Source: Candidatus Bathyarchaeota archaeon
GTDB lineage: Archaea > Thermoproteota > Bathyarchaeia > Bathyarchaeales > DTEX01
Direction: 5' to 3'
Assembly (NCBI GenBank): GCA_003601725.1
Contig: PIYJ01000001.1
Span: 1 to 32,050 of the forward strand
Length of the DNA: 32,050 nucleotides
The translations under genes were made by a program, and so were the position numbers. The notes beneath the pieces are model-generated. The model had not been told where the DNA came from. It made no database searches and saw only the letters and a list, made by a program, of their open reading frames with translations. Numbering within the stretch: the stretch's first letter is position 1; every line of letters begins with the position of its first letter. Below, one piece after another: positions 22,252 through 30,975 of this stretch.

Positions 22252-23334
22252 TTACGAGGACATCGAACGCGCCCAAATTCTACAGGTTCCTTCGCTGCTT
22301 ACCATACATGCTCCGACAGGTTTTCTCGGAGTACAAGCCTTCATGAATAATGGGCATTCTGTCGGTTTAATTTTACCGATGATGACAAGGTGACATCTGC
22401 AGCCGGGTCTTAAGTCAACTCCTCCTTCTATTTTCAAGTCGTATTTAAGATGAGCATCGAAGATTGAGTATTTCTCTTTGAGGATAAATTTAGAAGATTC
22501 AATTGATCCTAGCCCCCTCCACCGCCCATCAACCACATCGAAAACTCTATGCATAACCCTCTGAGCCTTCACGTTTCCCTCCCATCGAACAGCACGCGTA
22601 TATTCGTTTTCAAGCCTGGCCTTGCCTTCTGAAATCTGTTTCAGAATCATATAAACAGCGAAGAGAACATCAAGAGGCTCAAATCCAGCCACCACCGTGG
22701 GCATGTGATATTCGCTGGGAAAAATCTCATAAGGCTTAAGCCCAATTATGGTGCTCACATGACCCGGCGCTATGAATCCATTCAAGTTCAGCTCCTCCAT
22801 CTCGACGAGAAGCTTCATAGCTGGAGGTATGAGGCGATGGGAGATTAGGAAGCTCAGATTCTTAGGGGGATTCATTAAGACCTCAACCGCGGTTGATGGC
22901 GCCGTAGTCTCAAATCCAACAGCAAAGAATACGTAGTCCTTTTCGGGTTCCTTCTTAGCTAGTCTCACCGCGTCGCTGACGCTGTAGACCACTTTTACGT
23001 CTGCACCTTCAGCCTTCGCGTCGAGAAGAGACCGGGTGGATCCGGGTACACGGAAAACGTCCCCAAAGCAGGTGATAGTAACTCCATTCAACGTGAGCTC
23101 TATAGCTTCATCGATCTCAGATGCTGGAACGATGCATACGGGGCATCCTGGACCTGCAATGACCTCAACGTTCTCTGGGAGTAGCTCACGCAGTCCATAA
23201 TGTGTAATCGTCCATTCATGTGTTCCGCAGACGTGGCAGATCTTTATTGTTTCTTTTTTCTGAGCGAGCCGAGCTATTTTACTTCTTAAGCGTTCAGCAA
23301 GTTTCGGGTCTCTAAATCTCAGATCTGCCGTCAT
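22252..23334 (-). CDS. hypD: Hydrogenase maturation protein HypD
   Basis: HypD is an Fe-S protein that with HypC builds the Fe(CN)2CO group of [NiFe] hydrogenases. The 360 residues hold the conserved CHVCGTHE (about 34-41), GPGCPVC and CFGDVFRVPGS, then GFETTAPSTA and GFIAPGHVS. The Cys-rich C-terminus (RPGCRC, PTECPLFMKACTPRKPVG, then ACMVSSEGTC) binds the [4Fe-4S] cluster. Length and all signature cysteines are normal. It follows hypC by 31 bases and is the last visible gene of the maturation operon. HypE, HypA and HypB are not in the window and must lie elsewhere if the system is complete. Confidence 0.97.
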   Translation of the reverse strand: MTADLRFRDPKLAERLRSKIARLAQKKETIKICHVCGTHEWTITHYGLRELLPENVEVIAGPGCPVCIVPASEIDEAIELTLNGVTITCFGDVFRVPGSTRSLLDAKAEGADVKVVYSVSDAVRLAKKEPEKDYVFFAVGFETTAPSTAVEVLMNPPKNLSFLISHRLIPPAMKLLVEMEELNLNGFIAPGHVSTIIGLKPYEIFPSEYHMPTVVAGFEPLDVLFAVYMILKQISEGKARLENEYTRAVRWEGNVKAQRVMHRVFDVVDGRWRGLGSIESSKFILKEKYSIFDAHLKYDLKIEGGVDLRPGCRCHLVIIGKIKPTECPLFMKACTPRKPVGACMVSSEGTCRIWARSMSS

Positions 23335-23365
23335 ATCCGTCAGCTACCATAAAATTTCAAGTGAG

Positions 23366-23590
23366 TCATGGGAGTTCTTCTTCAAGAATCTTGTTCCAGA
23401 GGCGTAGTGTCTCCTTTGCCTCCTTTTCATCTATGACTTGAATTGCGTAACCCGCGTGAACCAGAACGTAATCTCCAACTTTAACATCAACAAGCATAAT
23501 GTTGACTTCTCGGGAAACACCTCTGCCGAAATCCACCTCGGCGATTCCATCCTTCACTCTTAGGACTTTTGCAGGGATTGCTAGGCACAT
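23366..23590 (-). CDS. hypC: Hydrogenase maturation chaperone HypC
   Basis: HypC is the small chaperone that carries the Fe(CN)2CO intermediate between HypD and the hydrogenase large subunit. The 74-residue protein begins MCLAIPAKVL. The Cys at position 2, exposed after Met removal, is essential in the family and fixes the start at ATG 23590, although the frame is open three codons further. The OB-like barrel continues with VDFGRGVSREVNIMLVD, VGDYVLVHAGYAIQVID and EAKETLRLW. It lies 53 bases after hypF and 31 before hypD. Confidence 0.96.
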   Translation of the reverse strand: MCLAIPAKVLRVKDGIAEVDFGRGVSREVNIMLVDVKVGDYVLVHAGYAIQVIDEKEAKETLRLWNKILEEELP

Positions 23591-23643
23591 AGTTATCAAC
23601 TTTGGGATATTACAGTCCCTTCTTTCGGATAAATTTATTGTGG

Positions 23644-25938
23644 TTATCGATAATGGAACCCCGCTACAACTGCCTGACCGAATGATAAGCCTCCATCGCC
23701 GGGTGGGACAGCTTCGTGCACAAAGAATTTTAAGCCAGAAGACTCAACGAATTTTCGGATCTCTGAGGTCATAATTTCATTATACGCGACTCCTCCGGAG
23801 AATCCAACGGCTTTAACATCTTTTTCCTTAGCTTTCTCCACGGCAAGCATGGCTAAGCCCTTCGCTAAGTAAACATGCGCGGAGAATGCTAGGTTCTCCT
23901 TTGAAACTTTATCTTTATTCTTGAAGATCTCTACGATTAGATGCGTAGTATCTAGGATGTCTCCTCTTAATATCGGATTCAATTTCAATGCGTCTTTGCC
24001 TCGAATGGCTAATGATTCAAGCTTCATCGCGGGCTCCCCCTCATAGGTCCGCTCATAGCATACATCCAGAATCGCGGCAACGGCGTCTAAAATTCTTCCG
24101 CAGCTCGATGTCTCAACAACGTTTCTGCCAGTTTCAAGCTGCTTAAGAATCACCTCGATCTCCATTTCGCCATGCGTAAGATTCTTTTTATGCTGCATTA
24201 ACCATTCCATTACATCTACCTTTTCATATAATATGCCTGCTGCAACTCTTAGCGGAAAACGCGTGGCTAAGTCTCCTCCGACTAGAGGTTGTTCTTGAAG
24301 ATGCCCTAATCTTTTGAATCTATGTGATTCCCGTGTGCAAAACAAAATTTCGCCGCCCCATGCTTCTCCGTTGAGACCGTAGCCGTAACCATCGCAGCAT
24401 ATACCGATCATCTCATCGATGTCATGTTCAGCCATTAGGCTTGCTATATGCGCATAGTGATGTTGCACTTGAATCATTTGATATCCGTTCTCATCTGCGA
24501 TTCGCTTGGCGAGATTAGTAGTCGTAAATTTTGGATGAAGATCACATGCGACTGCTTCAATTTTGCTGTTTGTGAGGCGTATTAGATGCTGGCTTGCTTC
24601 TTCTAAGAAATCTCGAGTCTCTATATTTTCTACATCGCCAATATGTTGAGATATGAAAGCTTTATCTCGTAGAAGAACGCATGCTGTATTGTTCAATTCT
24701 CCGCCTAAGCCTAAAACGCATCTTTTACTATTTCTCTTCAGGATTACAGGGGCAGGCGCATAACCTCGGGAACGTCTTATGAAGACTTGCTTCTCGCCGT
24801 GAACTCGAATGACAGAATCATCGCATCTGTGGGCTATTTGCCTGTTATGGAAAAGGAAGTAATCTACAATTCCATCTAATCTTTTCAATGCTTCATCATC
24901 CTCCTTTATTATCGGTTGATTCGGAGGATTCGCACTTGTCATAACGAAAGCTGGATCTTCAACTTCGTCGAAAAGCATATAATGCAAGCCTGTGTAAGGC
25001 AGCATAACTCCGACGTTATGAAGCCCCGGAGCGATCAAATCAGATAAATAATATTCATCTTTTTTCCTCAAGAGAACAATCGGCCTAGTATAAGAAAAGA
25101 GAAGCGCCTTCTCCGTTGGATTTATTTCTGCAAATGTTTCTATCGCCTCGATGCTTGGAGCCATTATTGCGAAGGGTTTCTGTTTTCGATGTTTTGCTTT
25201 TCTAAGCCTAATAAGAGGCTTCTCGATTAACGTTGAAGCAGCAACATGGAATCCTCCATAGCCTTTAATCGTAACTATGAATCCTTCTGAGAGAAGTCTT
25301 CCCGCTTCTCTGACTGGGTCTTTATGTTCAACGAGTTCGCCATCTCGATCGGTAAGGTAGACTTTAGGTCCACATTTTGGACATGCAACGGTTTGAGCAT
25401 GAAATCGTCTGTTCAGTGGATCAGAATATTCATCGTGGCAGAAACTGCACATCGGGAAGTCACGCATAGTTGTGTTCTCTCGGTCGTAGGGAAGCTTCTC
25501 AATTATGGTATATCGAGGCCCGCAGTTAGTGCATGTTATGAAGAAGTAGTCATATCTTGGGTCTTTCGGGTCTCTGAGTTCTTTTAGGCATTCCTCGCAT
25601 ATGGATATATCCGGCGGGATGACGGAGCCTGAAAGTTCAGATTTATAGGAGCTTTTGTAAATTTCAAATCTGTCATAGCAAGGCTCTCCTTTCAGCTGCT
25701 CTGTGATTACTTCATATATTCGGGCTAATGGCGGTTTCTTTGCTCTAAGATCATTCATGAACCTTTTGATGTCGTCTTCCCGTCCCTCTATGAGGATTTC
25801 TACGCCGGCGTCTCCTCGATTTCGAACATATCCAGCTAACTGGTTTTTAACGGCAATTCGGTAAATGAACGGACGGAAGCCTACTCCTTGAACTATACCT
25901 CTTACCCTTATTTTCAGACGCAAATCTGCACCTTCCAT
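23644..25938 (-). CDS. hypF: Carbamoyltransferase HypF
   Basis: HypF transfers the carbamoyl group from carbamoyl phosphate to HypE as the source of hydrogenase cyanide ligands. Domains in order are: acylphosphatase (RVRGIVQGVGFRPF, then VRNRGDAGVEILIEG); two C-x2-C-x18-C-x2-C zinc modules (CEEC/CTNC and CSFC/CPKC); a YrdC-like domain (IKGYGGFHVA, KHRKQKPFAIM, TSANPPNQP); and a Kae1-like domain with VQHHYAHIASLMAEH, CDGYGYGLNGEAWGGE and PPGDGGLSFGQA. All catalytic segments are intact at 764 residues. A TTG 25944 and a TTG 25923 are alternative starts; ATG 25938 is taken. It follows the protease gene by about 10 bases. Confidence 0.97.
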   Translation of the reverse strand: MEGADLRLKIRVRGIVQGVGFRPFIYRIAVKNQLAGYVRNRGDAGVEILIEGREDDIKRFMNDLRAKKPPLARIYEVITEQLKGEPCYDRFEIYKSSYKSELSGSVIPPDISICEECLKELRDPKDPRYDYFFITCTNCGPRYTIIEKLPYDRENTTMRDFPMCSFCHDEYSDPLNRRFHAQTVACPKCGPKVYLTDRDGELVEHKDPVREAGRLLSEGFIVTIKGYGGFHVAASTLIEKPLIRLRKAKHRKQKPFAIMAPSIEAIETFAEINPTEKALLFSYTRPIVLLRKKDEYYLSDLIAPGLHNVGVMLPYTGLHYMLFDEVEDPAFVMTSANPPNQPIIKEDDEALKRLDGIVDYFLFHNRQIAHRCDDSVIRVHGEKQVFIRRSRGYAPAPVILKRNSKRCVLGLGGELNNTACVLLRDKAFISQHIGDVENIETRDFLEEASQHLIRLTNSKIEAVACDLHPKFTTTNLAKRIADENGYQMIQVQHHYAHIASLMAEHDIDEMIGICCDGYGYGLNGEAWGGEILFCTRESHRFKRLGHLQEQPLVGGDLATRFPLRVAAGILYEKVDVMEWLMQHKKNLTHGEMEIEVILKQLETGRNVVETSSCGRILDAVAAILDVCYERTYEGEPAMKLESLAIRGKDALKLNPILRGDILDTTHLIVEIFKNKDKVSKENLAFSAHVYLAKGLAMLAVEKAKEKDVKAVGFSGGVAYNEIMTSEIRKFVESSGLKFFVHEAVPPGDGGLSFGQAVVAGFHYR

Positions 25939-25948
25939 AGACAATAGG

Positions 25949-26491
25949 TCAGCAGGAGAAACGCTTTTCTCTAATCTTATTAGAAGCCTCGTCTTGAAAT
26001 GCTTCTTTCACAATCTTCATAAGCAGATCAGCGATTTTTCTTGATACCTCCTGAAGTTTAGGTGAAAGCCCTTCTTTAAACTCTATGCTTTCAGGTTGAA
26101 TTCCTAAAAGCTTTACATCAGCTCCGATATTTTGTTTGATGATCTCCGCTAAAAAGGATAGAGGAAGCGTATGAGTGGAAAGAGCGGTTCCAGCGATCTC
26201 TTCGATTGAGATCAATCTTGAGGCGCCAGCTTCCTCCTTGAGATGCGCTGCGTCTATCATCAGAACATGAGTAGGGTTAAATTCTTCTATTTTACTGAGA
26301 TAATTCTCCGGGACCATCCCGCATTCCAGAAGCAGCACATTCCCGGGAATCCTCCCTGAAAGATTTTGAATCACCTTCAATCCTACCGCGTCGTCTCCTC
26401 TTAGGGGATTGCCTATTCCAAGAATCACGAGTCTCCGGCATCCTCTCAACCAAGCGTAAAGCTGATCACACAATGCAATTTGAGAATCCAT
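25949..26491 (-). CDS. [NiFe]-hydrogenase maturation endopeptidase (HycI/HyaD family)
   Basis: This protease removes the C-terminal peptide of the hydrogenase large subunit after nickel insertion. The 180 residues show LGIGNPLRGDDAVGLKVI with the nickel-sensing Asp, LLECGMVPENY with the first Glu position, MIDAAH, and STHTLPLSFL with the conserved His. GIQPESIEF follows and is typical of HycI-like members that serve energy-converting and F420-type hydrogenases. It heads the hyp operon and is divergent from the LLM oxidoreductase. TACATAAATC near 26517-26526 is a likely TATA box, giving an almost leaderless transcript. The large subunit itself is not in the window. Confidence 0.92.
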   Translation of the reverse strand: MDSQIALCDQLYAWLRGCRRLVILGIGNPLRGDDAVGLKVIQNLSGRIPGNVLLLECGMVPENYLSKIEEFNPTHVLMIDAAHLKEEAGASRLISIEEIAGTALSTHTLPLSFLAEIIKQNIGADVKLLGIQPESIEFKEGLSPKLQEVSRKIADLLMKIVKEAFQDEASNKIREKRFSC

Positions 26492-26562
26492 AATCTATTC
26501 ACGCTGGTTTCATGATTTATGTAAGCACCCATAGGCATTAATGGATGGTTAAGATACGGCAA

Positions 26563-26632
26563 AATATATTTCCTTGCAAAAAAGAGTGATCCTTGAATTG
26601 AATCCTTAGTCTGGCCGATTGATTGATCAATC
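26563..26632 (+). promoter_or_regulatory. Promoter and palindromic site ahead of the LLM oxidoreductase gene
   Basis: AAATATATTTCC near 26563-26574 is the best TATA element, with a transcript start expected near 26595. GATTGATCAATC at 26621-26632 is a perfect 12-base palindrome in the leader, ending 9 bases before TTG 26642, where a bound protein or a small RNA hairpin would interfere with translation or transcription. Confidence 0.45.
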
Positions 26633-26641
26633 TATGCATGA

Positions 26642-27607
26642 TTGGGGGAGCTGAATGGTCAAATTCGGATTGGACTGACAATATGGCCTTGGAGATATGA
26701 ATCTTTTGATGAGATTATCAGAATATCTTCTCTCGCAGAGAAGTTTGGGCTTGGCTCCTTATGGTTCTCTGATCACTTAATGTGTACAGTTCCAGGTCAA
26801 GGCTCCTTAGAGCCATTTTCATCCCTATCAGCCGTGGCTTCAAGAACTAAACGCATATCTCTTGGAACAAAGGTTATCTGCGCCTCCTTTAGACATCCAG
26901 GATTAGTAGCAAAGATAGGCGTAACCCTGGATGTAATCTCGCATGGACGTCTGATTTTAGGCATTGGGGCCGGCTGGTATAAGAGAGAATTCGATGCATA
27001 CGGCATACCTTACGATGGAAGAGTCAGCCGGATGCATGAGGTTGTTAAAATCGTCAAGAAGCTATGGACGGATACTCCTGTGGATTATGAGGGAAAATTC
27101 TTTAAGCTTAAAGGAGCTATATGTTCGCCGAAACCGCTTCAGAAGCCTCATCCACCCATATGGATCGCCGCTGAGAAGCCGCGAATGTTAAAGATAGCAG
27201 CGGAGATCGGAGATGGCTGGCTCACTGTTAATCCTAAAGTTAATGATTTCCGTCAAAAATTAAGCTTCATTCAAAATCACGCCGCCAAAATTGGAAGGGA
27301 TAAAGACAAGATCGAGGCGACCTGTTATATGTATGCCAGTCTCGCTAAGACTTCAGAAGAGGCTTGGAGAACCGCTGAAGTAGAAATTCTTCCAGAGAGG
27401 AGACGAGCATTGAACCCTGATCTTTCCTTGGAAGAACTAGGGGAAATCTGCCTGATCGGAGATTCAGATGAATGGATATCCCGCATTGAGAATTACGTTA
27501 AAGCTGGCGCTCACCACATAATTGTCAAGATTGTCCCTCTTGATAAGGAAAGGCTGAAGCTATACGCGGAGAAGGTGATTCCGTATTTTAAAGATCAACT
27601 TGTATGA
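26642..27607 (+). CDS. LLM-class (F420- or FMN-dependent) oxidoreductase
   Basis: The 321-residue luciferase-like TIM barrel resembles F420-dependent methylenetetrahydromethanopterin reductase relatives. It opens with IRIGLTIWPWRYESFDEI, then SLWFSDHLM, RISLGTKVICASFRHPGLVAK and LILGIGAGWYKREFDAYGI. KPLQKPHPPIWIAAEKP, IGDGWL and a C-terminal AGAHHIIVKIV follow. The cofactor cannot be settled from sequence alone; in an archaeon F420 is more likely. An in-frame TGA directly precedes TTG 26642, so that TTG is the first possible start, and no clear Shine-Dalgarno precedes it. ATGs at 26638 and 26655 are out of frame. The gene has its own promoter region and is divergent from the hydrogenase maturation operon. 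Confidence 0.87.
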   Translation: MGELNGQIRIGLTIWPWRYESFDEIIRISSLAEKFGLGSLWFSDHLMCTVPGQGSLEPFSSLSAVASRTKRISLGTKVICASFRHPGLVAKIGVTLDVISHGRLILGIGAGWYKREFDAYGIPYDGRVSRMHEVVKIVKKLWTDTPVDYEGKFFKLKGAICSPKPLQKPHPPIWIAAEKPRMLKIAAEIGDGWLTVNPKVNDFRQKLSFIQNHAAKIGRDKDKIEATCYMYASLAKTSEEAWRTAEVEILPERRRALNPDLSLEELGEICLIGDSDEWISRIENYVKAGAHHIIVKIVPLDKERLKLYAEKVIPYFKDQLV

Positions 27608-27648
27608 ACCCGTGATATGGCCTTTTAGATGGATATCTACCTATAAGA

Positions 27649-27668
27649 TTCGCTGGTCAACCAGCGAA
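27649..27668. terminator. Perfect 8-base-pair stem-loop between convergent genes
   Basis: TTCGCTGG, a TCAA loop and CCAGCGAA form a strong hairpin in the 116-base gap between the convergent LLM and CBS genes. It is symmetric for both strands, so a bidirectional terminator or 3'-end processing/protection element is plausible. Oligo-T on either side is weak (CAAAAATTGG), which is unusual for archaeal termination, where T-tracts matter more than hairpins. Confidence 0.45.
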
Positions 27669-27723
27669 GTCAGCAAAAATTGGGAACTAGAGACCATATA
27701 AAAAAATAGGAAGGATATCTGCT

Positions 27724-28119
27724 TTAAATCAAGGAGTCCAAAAGGCGTCTCTCCGTAACTATACCGGCGAGTCTTCCATTTCTCGTTACCGCTAGACGTC
27801 GCACCTTCTTATCTCGCATGATTTTAAGGGCATCTGCCACAGTTTTTTTAGCATCGATTGTTAACAGAGGAGAAGACATGATCTCTGTAGCTCGAGTCTT
27901 ATCTGGATCCCTCCGCGGTCTTACTATCTTTTCAATTATGTCTCTCTCAGTGATTATTCCAGAAGGAATTCCCCCGCTGATTATAATGATAGCGCCTATA
28001 TTATTTGAGACCATTTTCTCTGTAACATAAGAGACAGAATCGGAAAATAAAGCTGTAACCGGTGGGCTTCTCATAACTGACTCAACTGAAGCATTTAAAT
28101 CCAAATTTTCCCCCTTCAA
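27724..28119 (-). CDS. Two-CBS-domain protein
   Basis: The 131-residue protein is one CBS pair. The first domain runs from VESVMRSPPVTALFSDSVSY to GIPSGIITERDIIEKIV and the second from ATEIMSSPLLTIDAKKTV to GRLAGIVTERRLLDSLI. Such pairs bind adenosine nucleotides (AMP, ATP, SAM) and act as energy sensors, alone or with a partner. No catalytic domain is attached. TTG 28119 is the first start in the frame; another TTG at 28104 has AAGGGGG just ahead. A TATA-like AAAAATAAAAGG near 28145-28156 implies a leaderless transcript. The gene sits between the LLM gene (convergent) and the AAA-Lon operon (upstream, same strand). Confidence 0.9.
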   Translation of the reverse strand: MKGENLDLNASVESVMRSPPVTALFSDSVSYVTEKMVSNNIGAIIIISGGIPSGIITERDIIEKIVRPRRDPDKTRATEIMSSPLLTIDAKKTVADALKIMRDKKVRRLAVTRNGRLAGIVTERRLLDSLI

Positions 28120-28255
28120 AAGGATAATTTATTCAATGTTCCTTTTATTTTTTAGCTTCTTACAGGATAATATATAATCTCGACATCTTAAATGCGTAAT
28201 TAAAGCTTCTTTTTCATCGGAACATTAAAAGAACGTCCATATTAAATAAAAGCGA

Positions 28256-30973
28256 CTAGAATGTCTGAGTTGGAAAACTCCTCTTTAAACTCTTCATCAA
28301 TTCCTCTTGAGAGGAGAATCCCAGTAAGGCCTCTACTGCTGCTTCTATGAATGTCTGAACGGGAATGATCACCATATCCTTTTCTGAGAGGAGCTTCTCT
28401 GTATCGAATCCTTTGAGTCTTTCATAGTTATATCTCGGCATGATGAGCTTTCGGGCGTATCTATCTGATAAAGCAGCTTCAATCTTCCCCATTCCCCTAT
28501 AATCAAGTCCCCCAACGGGCCAGACCTCTCCCCTCGCAGTGATTGCGCCGGTCATCACAACGGTCGGGTCGACCTCCACGTTCAGAAATGCTGAAAGCAT
28601 CGCAACTGCTATAGCTAGACCTGCCGATGGACCTGAAACAGGCGGCCTCGTAATTCCAGGCGTAAACATCTGTTTCTCCATTCCCTTAGCTGGGGTTACT
28701 ATTTCGATGTAAACATCGTAATCTTTAAACTTCCAATCTGATATGGAGTTTATGTGAATAAAAGCGTCTTGTGCGCTTGCAAGAATACTTTCTCCCGCCT
28801 CGCTGCCTATAACCTGGATCTTTCCTGATCCTCTCGGATTAACTATAACCTCGATGACTCCTACTAAACCTCCGAGTTCTCCTCGTTCCCCAAGTGCAAT
28901 TAAGCCGTAGCTCTTTCCAACTTCGGGTTTTTGAATCCTGACGGTCTGCTGAACCATTCTCTGCGCTTCTTCCACAGTTTCATCGAATGTTCTCTCTAAT
29001 GCTTTTTCAAAATGATATAGCCGAAGAGGATAGTTAGAGGGGTCGACCTTTTCCAATCTCTCTATGAGTTCAGGGTCTTCTCTGCCGATTCCAAGGTTCT
29101 CAAAGAGCCTTTCTAAGTCATCCTTGAACAGCCTCTCTATTTCTCTGGTCTTCTCTTCCCCATATTTAATTGCCTCTAAGAGTTTACGGCAAGCCTCAAG
29201 CTCCTTTGTTCTAAGCCGGTTCGCATCGTCAACAGCATCCGCGATTTTTCTTGGACTTAGAATCTTCTTTTCGAATACTCTAAGCACATCTTCCGGAGTT
29301 ATATCCTTATCCAAAGCATCCTTGTATCTTCGAAGATGAACCATCAGAATCTCTAGTTTTTCAATTCTGTTCTTCGGATAAGTAAAGTTGAAGTGACGGG
29401 TGAAACGTTCAAGTAGAGCCTCATCAAGTATCTCAAATCTGTTCGTTGCGCCTATGACAACCACATTCGTCAGAGGAGTAAAACCATCTATCTCCGTCAG
29501 CAGTTGTGAGACCACTCTATCAACAACAGGATCATGGGTCCCCCTTTTAGGCGCAATAGAGTCTATCTCATCGAAAAAGATTATGGCTGGAGCGTTTCTC
29601 CGAGCGTCCGCAAAGATGTCGCGTATCGTCTTCTCAGGGTCTCCGTATCTGCCTTGAAGTATAGAGGGGCCATTAATATTGTAAAACCAAACGTCATTCT
29701 CTCCGGCGATCGCTTTAGCCAGCAAAGTCTTCCCGGTTCCCGGCGGACCGTAGAATATGAAGCCTTTAGGGGGGAGATATCCAGCTTTAACAGCTAAGTC
29801 CGCGTCGATAGCTAAGGAGATCTCTTTGATTATCTCCTCTTTGATTCCATGTAGCCCTCCAACGTCGCTATATCTTTCTCTTGGGGCGATTCTATTTACA
29901 GATCTCCTAGCCGCCTCTGTCTTCTCTTGATAGGTATATGTTTTCAGTCTTCGAGCTGCTGCTCTGAAGTCGTCTAATGTGATCGTTTTTCCGACTTCTA
30001 CTTTTGTAAATCGTCGTTTCCTAATTTTATGAATTAAACTTTCTTGCAGAGGCCTATATCTCTCATTCATAATTATGTTAAAGGCGCTTACAACGTCTGC
30101 TGGCGTTAGACGAGTGTTTCCCACGGCGCGTACAGCATCTTCAAGGGTCTCTACAATATCTGTTGGTTTAAGATTTATTTTATACTTCTTGCATTGCCTC
30201 CTAGCTATTTCTAGAAGCATGTTTCTATTTGTGCTTGCATCCAGATCGATCGTGCCGACTATTCCTCTTCTCCGCAGCGTCTCAGTGATCGTCTCATATT
30301 CATTAGTCGATATCAACAGGATACACCGGTAATTCTTCTTCTGCAGCTCATCAATCTTTTCTAGAAAGACGGTTTGAACCCTCTTCTCTTCCATTCCAAC
30401 CTCGGAGGTAGATGAGAATCTACTTCCGAAAGCTTGAAACTCGTCAATTAAAATTATGCTGGGCCTTTGGAAGGCTTCTTGAAAGAAGCTGCCTAGCTGC
30501 TGAGCGCTTCTTCCATACCACATGGTATAAACGTTCTCTGGTTTTAAAGAAGCGTAACTTACAATCATTCCGTATTTTAATCCTTCCTCAAAGACTTCTC
30601 TTTGGCAAATCTCAGCGAAGAATGTTTTCCCGCTGCCGGAGCTTCCTTTTAGAATGAAGATTTTGGATGGGGGAACAGGACAAGCCTTACGAACTTCTGG
30701 ATCGCGAAATATGTGATAATGAGCGCTTACCAAGACTTTATTCAGTTCTTTCTCTCTGCCGACAAGATCCTTTCTGCTTACGTTGGGAAAATCAGCTCTT
30801 TTTCGTATTTTCTTAGCTCTTTTTTCAGCTTCTTTTTTTCTTTTCTCAGGAGGCTTTTGAAGGAATCTCCATAATCTGTACTGCCAAGAAAAGAGGTAAA
30901 GTAAAGGTGAAAAGAGCTTTCTAAGTCTTGGTTTATTGTACCACCATTGATCTGAGAATTCATCTTCGTCCAT
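28256..30973 (-). CDS. Tandem AAA+ ATPase fused to a C-terminal Lon (S16) protease domain
   Basis: This 905-residue chain has an unusual domain order. A short N-terminus carries one hydrophobic, aromatic segment (about 20-38) and a very basic helix (about 40-62). AAA domain 1 has Walker A GSSGSGKT (110-117), Walker B IILIDEF (173-179) and sensor STN. AAA domain 2 is CDC48-like: YSDVGGLHGIKEE flank, GPPGTGKT (409-416), IIFFDEIDSIAPKRG (464-478), GATNR and Arg fingers in ERFTRHF. A charged helical linker follows (about 560-680). The Lon-type protease domain has the Ser nucleophile in SGPSAG (Ser783) and Lys830 in GKIEAAL, with four extra residues after the GG turn compared with Lon. All ATPase and protease residues look intact. 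ATG 30973 has AAGGGGG seven bases upstream; the frame extends to 31069 but overlaps the upstream gene. It follows that membrane-protein gene by two bases. Confidence 0.9.
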   Translation of the reverse strand: MDEDEFSDQWWYNKPRLRKLFSPLLYLFSWQYRLWRFLQKPPEKRKKEAEKRAKKIRKRADFPNVSRKDLVGREKELNKVLVSAHYHIFRDPEVRKACPVPPSKIFILKGSSGSGKTFFAEICQREVFEEGLKYGMIVSYASLKPENVYTMWYGRSAQQLGSFFQEAFQRPSIILIDEFQAFGSRFSSTSEVGMEEKRVQTVFLEKIDELQKKNYRCILLISTNEYETITETLRRRGIVGTIDLDASTNRNMLLEIARRQCKKYKINLKPTDIVETLEDAVRAVGNTRLTPADVVSAFNIIMNERYRPLQESLIHKIRKRRFTKVEVGKTITLDDFRAAARRLKTYTYQEKTEAARRSVNRIAPRERYSDVGGLHGIKEEIIKEISLAIDADLAVKAGYLPPKGFIFYGPPGTGKTLLAKAIAGENDVWFYNINGPSILQGRYGDPEKTIRDIFADARRNAPAIIFFDEIDSIAPKRGTHDPVVDRVVSQLLTEIDGFTPLTNVVVIGATNRFEILDEALLERFTRHFNFTYPKNRIEKLEILMVHLRRYKDALDKDITPEDVLRVFEKKILSPRKIADAVDDANRLRTKELEACRKLLEAIKYGEEKTREIERLFKDDLERLFENLGIGREDPELIERLEKVDPSNYPLRLYHFEKALERTFDETVEEAQRMVQQTVRIQKPEVGKSYGLIALGERGELGGLVGVIEVIVNPRGSGKIQVIGSEAGESILASAQDAFIHINSISDWKFKDYDVYIEIVTPAKGMEKQMFTPGITRPPVSGPSAGLAIAVAMLSAFLNVEVDPTVVMTGAITARGEVWPVGGLDYRGMGKIEAALSDRYARKLIMPRYNYERLKGFDTEKLLSEKDMVIIPVQTFIEAAVEALLGFSSQEELMKSLKRSFPTQTF

Positions 30974-30975
30974 TT

